NCBI GenBank assembly: GCA_019137195.1
Contig: JAGVSR010000010.1
Location: 7,383 to 71,382, forward strand
Length of the DNA stretch: 64,000 bases
DNA from: Alphaproteobacteria bacterium
Lineage (GTDB): Bacteria > Pseudomonadota > Alphaproteobacteria > Rhizobiales > Hyphomicrobiaceae
Direction of reading: 5' to 3'
The notes beneath the pieces were generated by a model. The model had not been told where the DNA came from, ran no database searches, and saw only the letters and a list, made by a program, of their open reading frames with translations. Position 1 is the first letter of the stretch. Each line of letters starts with the position of its first letter. Made by a program: the position numbers and the translations under genes. Positions 1-8,514 of the stretch are shown here, piece by piece.

Positions 1-34
1 CTCCGCTAAGGGTCGTGGGGCTCGGAGTGAGGAG

Positions 35-2620
35 CTACCAAGCACTCCAATCCATTGTGCGTCCATAGGCAATCGGAATATCGGACGGCCGGTGCCAGGG
101 ATCCTGATCGTCTGACGTCCACAATACAAACTCGACGTCGACGGCTGCAAGCCTGCGCTTGATGTCCTCCAATTCCGCCGCGGTCAACGGACACTCCACC
201 CTCGGACTCTGAACCGCAAAGCCTGCAACGTCCGGCCTCAGCGTCGTCGCAACCTCGACAAGCGTCTCGACTTCGCGCGCGTTGACACCCCGAAAGCCCC
301 GCTTCACCTCCAGCAGGAATAACTTGCCGTCCACAGCGGTAAGCACATCAAGGTCGGTAAACTGATTTGGCTCTCCCACCTTGTATATGTCGAGCGCAGG
401 CGAGAACATGAACGACCACGACGCCTTGTTGGCGAGCCGGTCGAGAACCCATGCGACCGTCGCCTGCGCCGAAGTGGACGAGAAGGCCTCCGCAACGAAC
501 GGGTTGAGACGAAAATGCACATTCGCATTACCCTGAACCGGCGACGAATTCTCCACGCGGCAGACTTCGCAGCGAAGGATCGGGACCATGTCCTCCAGTT
601 GGACCCAGTTGAGATGCTGACAGACCATGCATTTCCAGGCGTAGCCCTGGCGAAAAAAGTTGCGATCGCGCAGATATTGGACAGACTGCTCAAGCCTGTT
701 CCGCCCATTGTTATTCTTGAGAGTTTTCGGCAATGCGTCCACCAGGTCGCTATAGCGGACGTAGTTGCCACGTTTATTATCCGCCTGGAGCCAACGGGCG
801 GTTAGACTCATGACGCGCTTGGCGAGACGACCGAAGTCAATTGCCTCCGCTTGCTTCTCAAGTGCCTGCTGCAGTTCGCGACCCAGCTCATCTATTCGAT
901 CTGGACTCGCATCCGGTTCCGTGGGGCACAATCGCTCAATCACCGAGAGCAATAAGGGGTTGGTCAAGAATACCAGGGCTTCAGGCAAGGACCGAAAGAG
1001 CTGAAAGACGCCCAGCAGGTCGCGGCCCTTGTCGGAAACCTTGACTGGCATAAACCGATTAGCCAGACCCAGGCCTTCCCGAGGCCGATCCTGCCGGGGC
1101 GTCTCGGGATGATGCGACGATACTGCTTGCGTGAACCCAACGAGATCCGAGGGCAGCGTGATGATCGGCCGCTTCCATTGCAGGCCGTCTCGCAAAGAGA
1201 GGTCGCCTTGCTCGGTCGGCCTCGGCGAGGGCGTCAGCGCCTCGCGGTCGGGCCCATAGTTCTCCAGCCGCACCGACTGCTCGAGCCGCAGGCGGCGCGG
1301 GAACATCCAGCGATGACGCTGGTTGTCGCAAGGAGAATGATCCTCGCTACGATCGATCCGGAGATCGACAGCCCATGTGCCGCCGGTAGTCGGGCCTATC
1401 GCGATGTCTCGCAGGTGAAAGGGTACCGTCAAGGGAAGCTCGAACTCGTTTCGCTCAAAGCGGACGCGGCTATCGGACTTGGGCGATGGACTATGCCACC
1501 CAGAGATGAAGATCGCTGCTCTTCCGCCTCGCTCATTCGGCGGCTGATAGTCCCGCAAGGGCGCGAAAACACTTTCCTGGCCGAAATTTTCGACCGAGCT
1601 CATCAGCATGCCCGGCGCTCTGATCGCTGCAGCGATCCGGTTCAGCGCCTCCTCGTCGACCGAACACGACTTGACGATGGTCCGCGGAGCCGCGTTGCCA
1701 TTGAAGTGGCGACGATTGCGGAGGCCCGACGTTAGCCGGGATACCCAGGCAGGGAGGCCCTCGGCAAAGCGGTTAGCGGAAAGCCGCAACAGCTGAGTAT
1801 GCCCTGGCTCCGTCAACGACTGATATCGGTGGATGCCATTCCAGAACAGCAGCCGATCGGTGACCTCGTCGCCGACGATGATGGTGAGATGGTCCTCCCA
1901 CGAAGAGCGACGTTCATGCAGAGCCGCCAGGTACGGCGCGAACATATCCGACAGCTGAGCTAGGCACAGAAGACCTGCTTGTTCCGCGATCCTGGTCTCC
2001 ACCTCGGCGACGCTGTCAATGTAGGTAATCTCGTCGGTCGAACGGAAGCGTTGTGCGTAGCGATCGTTGTTGGGCGGTCGCAGGCTGGCGCGCCGCGCGT
2101 GGGGTAGCAAGGCGAAGTCGTTCAAGGAGTTGCTGGCAAAGCCGAATGAGTCGGCCAGGTCGCGCGGAGCACCGACGTGGCGCTCCTTGTCTAGCACCTC
2201 CGGGATGCCTTGCCCGCGAAACGAGCGCCACTTGCCGAGCAGCGGCACCACTGACACAGAACTCAGGAGACTTGAATCTTCTGCTAGGCTGGGCAGCAGC
2301 CGAGCCCCATCTTCCCTGGGATCAATGACGATCTTACTGGGTGCCAGCCGGTGGGCAAGGCGGCGGTGAAGTGCGCCGTCAAGATTCACGTACGAATAGA
2401 TGATGTCCGCGTCCCAGAGACCAAGCAGCTTCCAATCGTCAGTGCCGAGGTCCGCACCATCGCTTTGCACGATTGGCGTTCGCCGACCTCCCCATCGCGA
2501 CATCGCCTCGTCGAATAGAGCGTCCAGGAGTTCGTGTGACGGGGGGTTAGGCACAATGTAAGCGACGCGCACCGGGCGCGGACTGACAATGGCTTGCTTG
2601 GCTCTCCTGGTCGTCCACAT
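35..2620 (-). CDS. Large orphan protein with zinc ribbon and PD-(D/E)xK-like nuclease domain
   Basis: 861-residue protein, ATG start, no signal peptide or membrane segment. The N-terminal part (about 15-110) has an alpha/beta look (VRVAYIVPNPPSH, then DADIIYSY) but I cannot assign it. Residues 664-690 form a four-cysteine zinc ribbon (C664, C667, C684, C687). Residues 754-773 read FTDLDVLTAV then LFLLEVKR: Asp756/Asp758 followed by E771-x-K773 is the usual layout of a PD-(D/E)xK nuclease core, and the downstream helix (REVETLVEVATTL) fits that fold. Zinc ribbons and such cores occur together in restriction-type and defence nucleases, so a DNA-targeting defence role is my inference. It stands alone: the next gene on the same strand is an unrelated broken gene 287 bases upstream. 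The alternative is an uncharacterised housekeeping nuclease. The gene itself is certain, the function is not. Confidence 0.8.
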   Translation of the reverse strand: MWTTRRAKQAIVSPRPVRVAYIVPNPPSHELLDALFDEAMSRWGGRRTPIVQSDGADLGTDDWKLLGLWDADIIYSYVNLDGALHRRLAHRLAPSKIVIDPREDGARLLPSLAEDSSLLSSVSVVPLLGKWRSFRGQGIPEVLDKERHVGAPRDLADSFGFASNSLNDFALLPHARRASLRPPNNDRYAQRFRSTDEITYIDSVAEVETRIAEQAGLLCLAQLSDMFAPYLAALHERRSSWEDHLTIIVGDEVTDRLLFWNGIHRYQSLTEPGHTQLLRLSANRFAEGLPAWVSRLTSGLRNRRHFNGNAAPRTIVKSCSVDEEALNRIAAAIRAPGMLMSSVENFGQESVFAPLRDYQPPNERGGRAAIFISGWHSPSPKSDSRVRFERNEFELPLTVPFHLRDIAIGPTTGGTWAVDLRIDRSEDHSPCDNQRHRWMFPRRLRLEQSVRLENYGPDREALTPSPRPTEQGDLSLRDGLQWKRPIITLPSDLVGFTQAVSSHHPETPRQDRPREGLGLANRFMPVKVSDKGRDLLGVFQLFRSLPEALVFLTNPLLLSVIERLCPTEPDASPDRIDELGRELQQALEKQAEAIDFGRLAKRVMSLTARWLQADNKRGNYVRYSDLVDALPKTLKNNNGRNRLEQSVQYLRDRNFFRQGYAWKCMVCQHLNWVQLEDMVPILRCEVCRVENSSPVQGNANVHFRLNPFVAEAFSSTSAQATVAWVLDRLANKASWSFMFSPALDIYKVGEPNQFTDLDVLTAVDGKLFLLEVKRGFRGVNAREVETLVEVATTLRPDVAGFAVQSPRVECPLTAAELEDIKRRLAAVDVEFVLWTSDDQDPWHRPSDIPIAYGRTMDWSAW

Positions 2621-2906
2621 TGGGTTCCAGCCTATGGCGTAATCGCCTCGATCTATATCGATTCGTTAGGCGAATTCGGGCCTGCGGGGAATTGAGGTCC
2701 GCTCACCGTAGTACTGCTGTCGCGATGCGCTCATCGCAGAGCGCATCAGCGACGCGAACCGTCAACGACGGCTCCCTCTGTGCTGCGTTGATTAAGGCAT
2801 TGATCAGCGTCACGAATGATCCAAAGCTGCCCTCTGCAGATGCCCGCAATCGGCATCGCCACTTATCTTGAGCGCCAAGTGTCGGCCCGGTATTGCCGGG
2901 ACAATC

Positions 2907-3984
2907 TCAAGGCAAATACCTAAGGCGGCTTCCGCCGATCGGGCTCGAGGCGTTGAGCATCTCGACATATTGGTTGTAGATCTGAGCCGCCATTTGGCCA
3001 CCGCCTGCGAACTCTTCACCCTTCGACTTGGCGAGCGGCTCCCGGAACGCGGTTAGCATCTCGAGCATCTGCCGCGGCATTGGTTTGAACTCGTTGAAGT
3101 CTTCCGGATCCTCGGGCGGCTTGCCCTTGAAGCCGTCGAGTCTTGCGACCGCTTCGCCATAGGCCTTCAAGGCCTCATCGAATGCCGCAACGTCGATCGG
3201 GGGCGTCTTCGGCACTGTGGCACCTGCGATGATCTTGTCGAACGTCTCGCCCGGCGTATCTGGCCCGAGAGTGTTCATCATCTCCTCCATCTCGTCGCTG
3301 CCGATCGGCTGCGGTCGGACCCGTGGAAATAGGTCGATGACACGGTTGACGCGATGCATGACATCAGCGACGTGCCAGATGGCCGACGGGCCCTCCCGTG
3401 CCTCGGTTGCCTTGACCTCCTGTCCCTCGACGTCACGCACGAACGTGCGCAGCTCCGGCATCATTGCCTCTCGCTCGGCCAGAAAGGTGGTGGCGAGCGG
3501 CAACGATCTTCGTGTGCAGGGCTTTGCCCTTCGCCAGTTTGTCAGCCACGTAGCCCTTCTGCTCGTAGTAGGCAGCGGCCTCGTTCATGACCGGCGCCAG
3601 CGCCTCGTAGGCCGTCAGATAGCGCACGATCAAGGCGTCAAGCTTTGCCGCGTTGGGCGCCTTCCCGACCATCTCGCGCGCCTCCTTGACGAGGCTTGCC
3701 GTGTCGGAGAGTTCGTAAAGCCCGTAGTCGATGTAGCGCTCCTTTCCCGTCGGCCCGGTCTTCATGTTGACCCAGCTCTGGTAGCGTTCCCATGACTCGA
3801 CCGCTCGCTCGGTCGACTCGGCCAACTCGGTGTAGGCATTGGCCTTCTCGACTGCGGCGTCAACGTCGGCCGCCAGCGCGCGCGTTCCGGTCAGTGCGAA
3901 ACCGAGTAAGACTGCGGACGCCAACATCGGGGAGAGAAACCAGACGCGGCATAGAAATGTGCGGATAGGCCTTGAATTTCGCAT
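2907..3984 (-). pseudogene. DUF3829-like exported protein, split by a frameshift
   Basis: Two adjacent minus-strand frames together make one protein. The first part (from ATG 3984, MRNSRPIRTF) has an N-terminal signal peptide ending near ALAA, then KANAYTELAESTERAVESWE; it runs well until KALHTKIVAA near 3500. The homologous continuation (LATTFLAEREAMMPELRTF) lies in a frame displaced by one base and runs to the stop at 2907. The joined product, about 355 residues, matches the general build of the DUF3829 (YiiG-like) family: secreted, helical, with YxLxD-like and Y-rich repeats of unknown function. Reading on in the first frame gives a basic, low-complexity tail ending at 3433, typical of out-of-frame sequence. 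Either a true disabling mutation or a one-base sequence error near 3490-3510; both halves otherwise look under coding constraint. Confidence 0.7.
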
Positions 3985-4565
3985 GGGTGGAGCTCGCCCA
4001 AGAAAAAGGATGTTGCAATCGGCACCGTGCCTCATCGCTGGTGGTCGCCACTTTACCGCTCAAACTGTCCTCCGACGAGTGAGGGATGCCACATAGCATT
4101 AAGAGAGCGGCATAGCCTTTGCGGTTTGGGAAAGGACGGGCCCTGTCAGGGCATGGGATGCCAATCAAACCGACATTTCGGAAGTCGCTGGCTCGCGGAC
4201 CGCTGCGTTCACTGGAAAGGCGGTCACCGGCGCAGGCAAGGCAACATTTTGCCGGCAACTAGCCGTTTTCTACAGGCGGTCGACGGTAGAGATAGGACCA
4301 GCGCAACGGTCTAGGACGATGCGCTGCGTCGATCCGGTTCCCAACATGCCGTGCGTGACGTCAGCTGATCGAGGTAATGTGGTCGTGCTCAAGCGTCAAT
4401 CTGCCCACGGATACCTCTTGCCGGCTGAAGACCGCTTTCTCTGCACAGCCGACAACTGCCCGTTTGCCGGATTGGCGAAGCGTAGCCCGCCACTCGTTGC
4501 ACCATCGAAGGCGGCGGCGGGTTACGGCGCGAAGTGCGCCTAACCCGCCCTGCGTCCACAATTTC
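3985..4565. other. Intergenic stretch with no recognisable gene
   Basis: About 580 bases between the 5' end of the broken DUF3829-like gene and the 3' end of the RlpA-like gene. Short open frames occur on both strands but none has a ribosome binding site or protein-like composition. The only structure I see is the palindromic repeat listed separately at 4475-4554. Confidence 0.5.
4475..4554. repeat. Palindromic intergenic repeat, copy 1
   Basis: The right half is a near-perfect hairpin: GGCGGGTTA (4516-4524) pairs with TAACCCGCC (4541-4549) and GGCGC (4526-4530) with GCGCC (4536-4540), with a 5-base loop and one bulged C. The left part, GCGAAGCGTAGCCCGCC (4475-4491), resembles the matching part of copy 2 at 5726. 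It ends 11 bases from the stop codon of the RlpA-like gene (minus strand), so it may also serve as a transcription end or mRNA 3' structure. The style (GGCGGGTTA..TAACCCGCC with CCCTGCG at the edge) is that of the short palindromic repeats scattered between genes in many proteobacteria. Confidence 0.7.
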
Positions 4566-5576
4566 TCAGTTGCTGCCGTCCGCTGCGCTCGACGGAAAAA
4601 GGTAGGCCTCGAGGCCGAACAGATAAGGCCACGACGCCTCCACCGGCGCCACTGGCCTCTCAGCCTCGAGGGCGGCCTCCCTGACGAGACGCGGCCGCTC
4701 GGCGAGGCGCGGCCCCTCGACCAGACGCGGCCTTTCGGCGAGACGCGGAGCCTCGACGAGCCGCGGTCCCCGGTTCACCGGTCGCGGGGCAGAGCGCAAC
4801 ATCGTCATCTCGCGCGCGAGCGAGGGCGAGACGGCCAGTTGCGGCCGCGGCACGAGAGCGTCGCCGAGCGCGACCGGCTGCAGAGTGCCGTCAGCGGCGC
4901 CGAGCGGCCCATCGCCATCGCCCCGACCCTCGTAGCGGGCCAGGGCCTCGTCGAGCGCGATGTCGGCGCTCTCGAACCGGCCGAGGTAGCCCGGCACGGG
5001 CGCATAGGCGCGCCGGCGCACGTAGCTTGCCTCCGCCTTGGTCGGAGATTTGAGGACGCTGATGACGAGCGGCGCCACGCCCTCTCTGCTGAACCCCAGT
5101 TTCTCCGCCGCGGCACGTGAGACGTCGAGCTTGCGCTTGCCGCTGTAGGGACCTGCGTTGGTTACCCGCAATACCGAGGCGTCACCTGTCCTTGGATTGT
5201 AGGCGAGGATGACGGTGCCGTCCGGAAGCAGCGGACTGGCGGCATTGTCGGCAAGGTCGGGCCGGAAAACGGCGCCGGAGCTTGTCAGTCCGCACGGGTT
5301 CAGCCGGTCGAGGCCGCAGCGGTCGTAGTAGGAGGCGAGCAGATAGCCGCGCCAGCCGACGAGCGAGTCGGTCTGCGCCAGCGTGCCGACGCGATGGCAG
5401 AAGCTGTGGAAGCAGTAGAGGGCGCCGGGCGACTTCGCGTTCGCGGCCGGCACGGCGGCCGCGCCAATGACGACCGCGCCAGCCACGGCCGCGAGCGCGA
5501 GCCGCCAACCTGTGGCTTGATGCGAGGCTGCCGTCCGCAGCCGACCCTTCCCCGATGCCATGCGCGTGGACCTCAT
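4566..5576 (-). CDS. RlpA-like exported double-psi beta-barrel protein
   Basis: 336 residues from ATG 5576 (ATG 5561 is an alternative with AGG about 9 bases upstream). A signal peptide (LALAAVAGAVVIGAAAVPAANA) is followed by a domain with RlpA/DPBB hallmarks: LTSSGAVFRPD..NAASPLLPDGTVI, then VLRVTNAGPYSGKRKLDVSRAAAEKLGF. In RlpA proteins this fold binds or cleaves glycan strands of septal peptidoglycan; the catalytic Asp/His arrangement (usually G.ASwYG..f.G..TAnGe) is not clearly kept here (SSGAVF in place of ASWYG..), so hydrolase activity is uncertain. The last 110 residues are low-complexity with repeated RLVE-P-RLAERP units, and there is no SPOR domain. Palindromic repeats flank the gene on both sides. 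Confidence 0.75.
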   Translation of the reverse strand: MRSTRMASGKGRLRTAASHQATGWRLALAAVAGAVVIGAAAVPAANAKSPGALYCFHSFCHRVGTLAQTDSLVGWRGYLLASYYDRCGLDRLNPCGLTSSGAVFRPDLADNAASPLLPDGTVILAYNPRTGDASVLRVTNAGPYSGKRKLDVSRAAAEKLGFSREGVAPLVISVLKSPTKAEASYVRRRAYAPVPGYLGRFESADIALDEALARYEGRGDGDGPLGAADGTLQPVALGDALVPRPQLAVSPSLAREMTMLRSAPRPVNRGPRLVEAPRLAERPRLVEGPRLAERPRLVREAALEAERPVAPVEASWPYLFGLEAYLFPSSAADGSN

Positions 5577-5725
5577 TCCCGGCGAGCAAGCTCCCGCTTG
5601 CGAGATAACCGTGGCGAATGTTTGAGCAGCCACGTTTAAACAATGTGAACGCGCTCGCGGCGGCCGAAGGGGCCCTACCCTGGAATGTCGGCCTCGACGA
5701 GATTGGCAAGCTGCAGGAGCAAGCT

Positions 5726-5821
5726 CGTAGGGCGGGTTGAGCATCGCTTAACCCGCCGGCTCTGTGCCTCGTCACGCGTCGGGCCGGCTACGGCGCAAAG
5801 GCCCGAACCCACCCTGCGCTA
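5726..5821. repeat. Palindromic intergenic repeat, copy 2
   Basis: Two hairpins: GGCGGGTT (5731-5738) with AACCCGCC (5750-5757), extended by AGC/GCT; and TCGGGCC (5779-5785) with GGCCCGA (5800-5806). The right edge AACCCACCCTGCGCTA matches the AACCCGCCCTGCG edge of copy 1 in the same orientation. It lies between the 5' end of the RlpA-like gene and ndk, and its last bases include the ndk stop codon, so it may double as the ndk 3' end structure. Confidence 0.7.
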
Positions 5822-6241
5822 CACCGTCCCCCCAAACCACAGCCCCAGCTCTCGTTCCGCCGACGCCGGGCTGTCGCTGCCGTGGACGAGGTTCTTCTGC
5901 ACGCGCTCGCCCCAGTCGCGGCCGAGATCGCCGCGGATCGAGCCGGGGGCGGCGGTGGTCGGGTCGGTCGCACCGGCCAGTGCGCGGAATCCCTCGATGA
6001 CGCGATGGCCTCTCACGCGCGCGGCGACGACGGGGCCGCTCGACATGAAGTCGAGGAGCGGGTCGAAGAAGGGCTTGCCCAGGTGCTCGGCATAGTGTGC
6101 GCCGAGGAGGGCACGGTCGGGTGTCAGCATCCTGAGGTCCACGATCACATAGCCCTTGGCCTCGATGCGGGCCAGGATCACGCCGATGAGATTGCGCGCA
6201 ACCCCGTCGGGCTTGATGAGAACGAGGGTGTCCTGGGTCAT
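5819..6241 (-). CDS. ndk: Nucleoside diphosphate kinase
   Basis: 140 residues, full family length. Transfers the gamma-phosphate of ATP to NDPs through a phospho-histidine, balancing cellular NTP and dNTP pools in the cytoplasm. Visible: N-terminal TLVLIKPDGVARNLIG with Lys10, RVRGHRVIEGFRALAGATDP in the Kpn loop region, SIRGDLG, and the active-site segment NLVHGSDSPASAEREL with catalytic His120. The start ATG 6241 is followed directly by the conserved MTQDTLVLIKPDG, so the start is secure. It is monocistronic here. The stop codon lies inside the edge of palindromic repeat copy 2. Confidence 0.98.
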   Translation of the reverse strand: MTQDTLVLIKPDGVARNLIGVILARIEAKGYVIVDLRMLTPDRALLGAHYAEHLGKPFFDPLLDFMSSGPVVAARVRGHRVIEGFRALAGATDPTTAAPGSIRGDLGRDWGERVQKNLVHGSDSPASAERELGLWFGGTV

Positions 6242-6526
6242 GTGCGTGCCTTCTCTCGCTCGTGCCGGAGATCGGCCCGGACCATAACCCGGTCCGGGGC
6301 TTGTCCGGCAAGCACGCTGTTGTCGCGCGAATAGCCCAGTGCGTCGCTCGGGTAGCGTGCCGTGAGAGCCGGCACGACTGTGACGGCCACGTGATGTCGG
6401 GGCACTCGGGCGCGACCCGGCTTGCGGCCTGTTGCGTACACGTGACCCTCCCGGCCGGCCATGATACCGTCGCCAGCCGGAGCGCCAGTCCCGACGAGAG
6501 CTCCGCCATCGAAGGGAGCGCGGCTC

Positions 6527-7333
6527 ATGGTGTTCGGCAAGCTGTTCGGCAAAGGCAAGGCAAAGGCCGACCAGACGTCACCCCAATTCGCGGCGGCCGC
6601 TCAGGGCGCAGAGGGCGGTGGGCGAACGATCGACGCCGGCGACGTGCCCTGGAAGGGCGACCCCGCCGAGGCGGCGTGCAACTTCGCGCTCGGTCATCTC
6701 ATACAGAACCTGCCGCAGCGGCTCACCATCGACGGAGGGCTCCACGCCGAGACCTACGTCGCCGCGGCCGGAGCCATTGCAGGCTTTGCAGCTCAATCCA
6801 CCCTCTTCGACCGCCTGCGCTCGAGCCCGGACGCGAAGATCCAGATCGCCGAGACCGCTGACGGCCACAAGTACTACTTCGCCGACGAGCTCAACCTCAT
6901 GTTGGTGCCGCCAACCGAGGCTGAAGCCGCCTCGTGTGTGTGGCCGCTCGCGGCAGGGGCCGCGGTTGAGGCCGGCCTCGCCGAGAGCGACGTCCCGGAC
7001 CTCAACGCCATGTTCGCGCACGTGGCGAAGTCGCTCGGCAGCGAGGCCGGTGGCTGGCCGTCGGTCGCCGCCGGAAACCGCCCGCACATGCGCGGCCGTG
7101 AGCTGTTGAAGATCGTGTGGCCGGTGGCGACGACGTGCTTCTCCGGCCGCTTTCCGGGCTCGGAGCACGACTATGGCGCAGCACCGCGCATCTGGTGGAG
7201 CGCCATCGCCGCCCGCGCCGCGGCGCGTGTGCTCGCCGACACCAGGGACGTGCTTCCGCCCGCCACCGCGCTAACGATTCTCATGGAAACTGCGATCTAC
7301 TGCTCGAAGGTCGAGGGCAAGTCGTTGGCTTAG
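6527..7333 (+). CDS. Conserved protein of unknown function
   Basis: 268 residues from ATG 6527, chosen because GAAGGGAG at 6511-6518 gives a good ribosome binding site and the upstream extension is not protein-like. The protein starts MVFGKLFGKGKAKADQ, then a mixed helical domain without signal peptide: ACNFALGHLIQNLPQRLTIDGGLHAETYVAAAGAIAGFAAQ, a central DGHKYYFADELN segment, and C-terminal RIWWSAIAARAAARVLADTRDVLPPATALTILMETAIYCSK. No catalytic motif is recognisable. It looks like a cytosolic alpha-helical protein of the kind conserved in Hyphomicrobiales without a name. Its neighbours (ndk divergent upstream, HAD phosphatase 145 bases downstream) give no strong hint. Confidence 0.75.
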   Translation: MVFGKLFGKGKAKADQTSPQFAAAAQGAEGGGRTIDAGDVPWKGDPAEAACNFALGHLIQNLPQRLTIDGGLHAETYVAAAGAIAGFAAQSTLFDRLRSSPDAKIQIAETADGHKYYFADELNLMLVPPTEAEAASCVWPLAAGAAVEAGLAESDVPDLNAMFAHVAKSLGSEAGGWPSVAAGNRPHMRGRELLKIVWPVATTCFSGRFPGSEHDYGAAPRIWWSAIAARAAARVLADTRDVLPPATALTILMETAIYCSKVEGKSLA

Positions 7334-7478
7334 CGGGGGCGGCCCGGCGCGAGGTCGGGTCCCGTTCCGGCGCGATCTTTGTTGTGCTGGCCGCCCGTCA
7401 TCCACAGGGCCGCCATCTTGCAGCCCGGCGAATCGGGCGAAAGTCCCGTCGTTCGCAATTGAGCGATGGGAGCGGGCC

Positions 7479-8492
7479 ATGGTGGAGCGGGTGACACGCG
7501 GGCAGGGAGCAGGCGAGCGGGCGCCGGAGCAAGCCGAGCGGGTCTCGGCCGTGCGTGAGCCGCAGCCGGTCAAGGCGGCCCGGCCGGCGAAGACGGTACG
7601 GTCGCCGGCAAAGGCCGTGTCCAGGGCGGCACCTGCCGCGAGCGCCTTCGACAAGAAGACCATCGCCCTCGTCTACGATTTCGACGGCACGCTGTCGCCG
7701 CGGCCCATGCAGGAGTACTCGTTCCTGCCGCAGCTCGGGCTCGACCCGAAGGAGTTCTGGGCCGAGTGCGCGAAGGTCGCCCGCGAGCACGAGGCGGACC
7801 CGCTCATCACCTACATGCACCTCATGTACAGAAAGGCGCGGGAGAAGAACCTCAGGATCGATCGCAAGGATCTCGTGGCACAGGGCGCCGCCGTAGAGCT
7901 CTATCCCGGCGTCAAGGAGTGGTTCGACGCCATCGGCGAGTACGTCAAGATCCGCGCCGAGAGCTCGGGCATCACGCTCCGCCATTACCTCGTGTCGTCG
8001 GGGCTCGCGGAGATCATCGAGGGCACGGCGATCCGCCGCCACTTCACCAACGTGTTCGCCTCCGAGTACTGGTTCGACGCCTACGAGACGCCGTTTCCGA
8101 AGCGCGTCATCACGGATACCGGCAAGACGCAGTACCTCTTCCGCATCAACAAGGGCATCGAGGACCTGGGCCAGTCGATCAACGACCACATGCCCGAAAG
8201 CGAGCGCCCGATCCCGTTCTCGAACATGATCTACTTCGGCGATGGCGACACCGACGTACCGAGCATGGCCTTGATGCGGAAATCGGGCGGCCACGCCATC
8301 GCAGTGCATTCGCCGGGCGAGAGCGCGAAGAAATGCCAGGAGCTCTTCCGCGCCGGCCGCGTCGACTTCTTCGCCCCCGCCGACTACTCGCGCGGCAGCG
8401 AGCTTTTCCGGCGCACGTGCCTGCTGCTTGATCGCATGCTGGGCGACATCCGGGTCAAGGAGGAGGCGTGGGAAATGGGACATGGCCCATAG
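7479..8492 (+). CDS. HAD-superfamily phosphatase (phosphoserine-phosphatase-like)
   Basis: 337 residues. The first 55 residues are an Ala/Pro/Lys/Arg-rich, probably disordered tail; the catalytic domain follows. HAD motifs are complete: motif I DFDGT with nucleophile Asp67 and Asp69, motif II LVSSG (171-175), a Lys near 216 (DTGKTQ), and motif IV GDGDTD (254-259). A helical cap inserted between motifs I and II (about 80-160) puts it in the C1-cap group with phosphoserine phosphatases and phosphocholine-type phosphatases; the substrate cannot be read from sequence. The next gene, a tandem-TIR protein, starts 22 bases after the stop on the same strand, so the two are probably co-transcribed. 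The basic tail might bind nucleic acid or a membrane. Confidence 0.9.
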   Translation: MVERVTRGQGAGERAPEQAERVSAVREPQPVKAARPAKTVRSPAKAVSRAAPAASAFDKKTIALVYDFDGTLSPRPMQEYSFLPQLGLDPKEFWAECAKVAREHEADPLITYMHLMYRKAREKNLRIDRKDLVAQGAAVELYPGVKEWFDAIGEYVKIRAESSGITLRHYLVSSGLAEIIEGTAIRRHFTNVFASEYWFDAYETPFPKRVITDTGKTQYLFRINKGIEDLGQSINDHMPESERPIPFSNMIYFGDGDTDVPSMALMRKSGGHAIAVHSPGESAKKCQELFRAGRVDFFAPADYSRGSELFRRTCLLLDRMLGDIRVKEEAWEMGHGP

Positions 8493-8514
8493 CTGACCAT
8501 CCTGGAGCCCGGTC

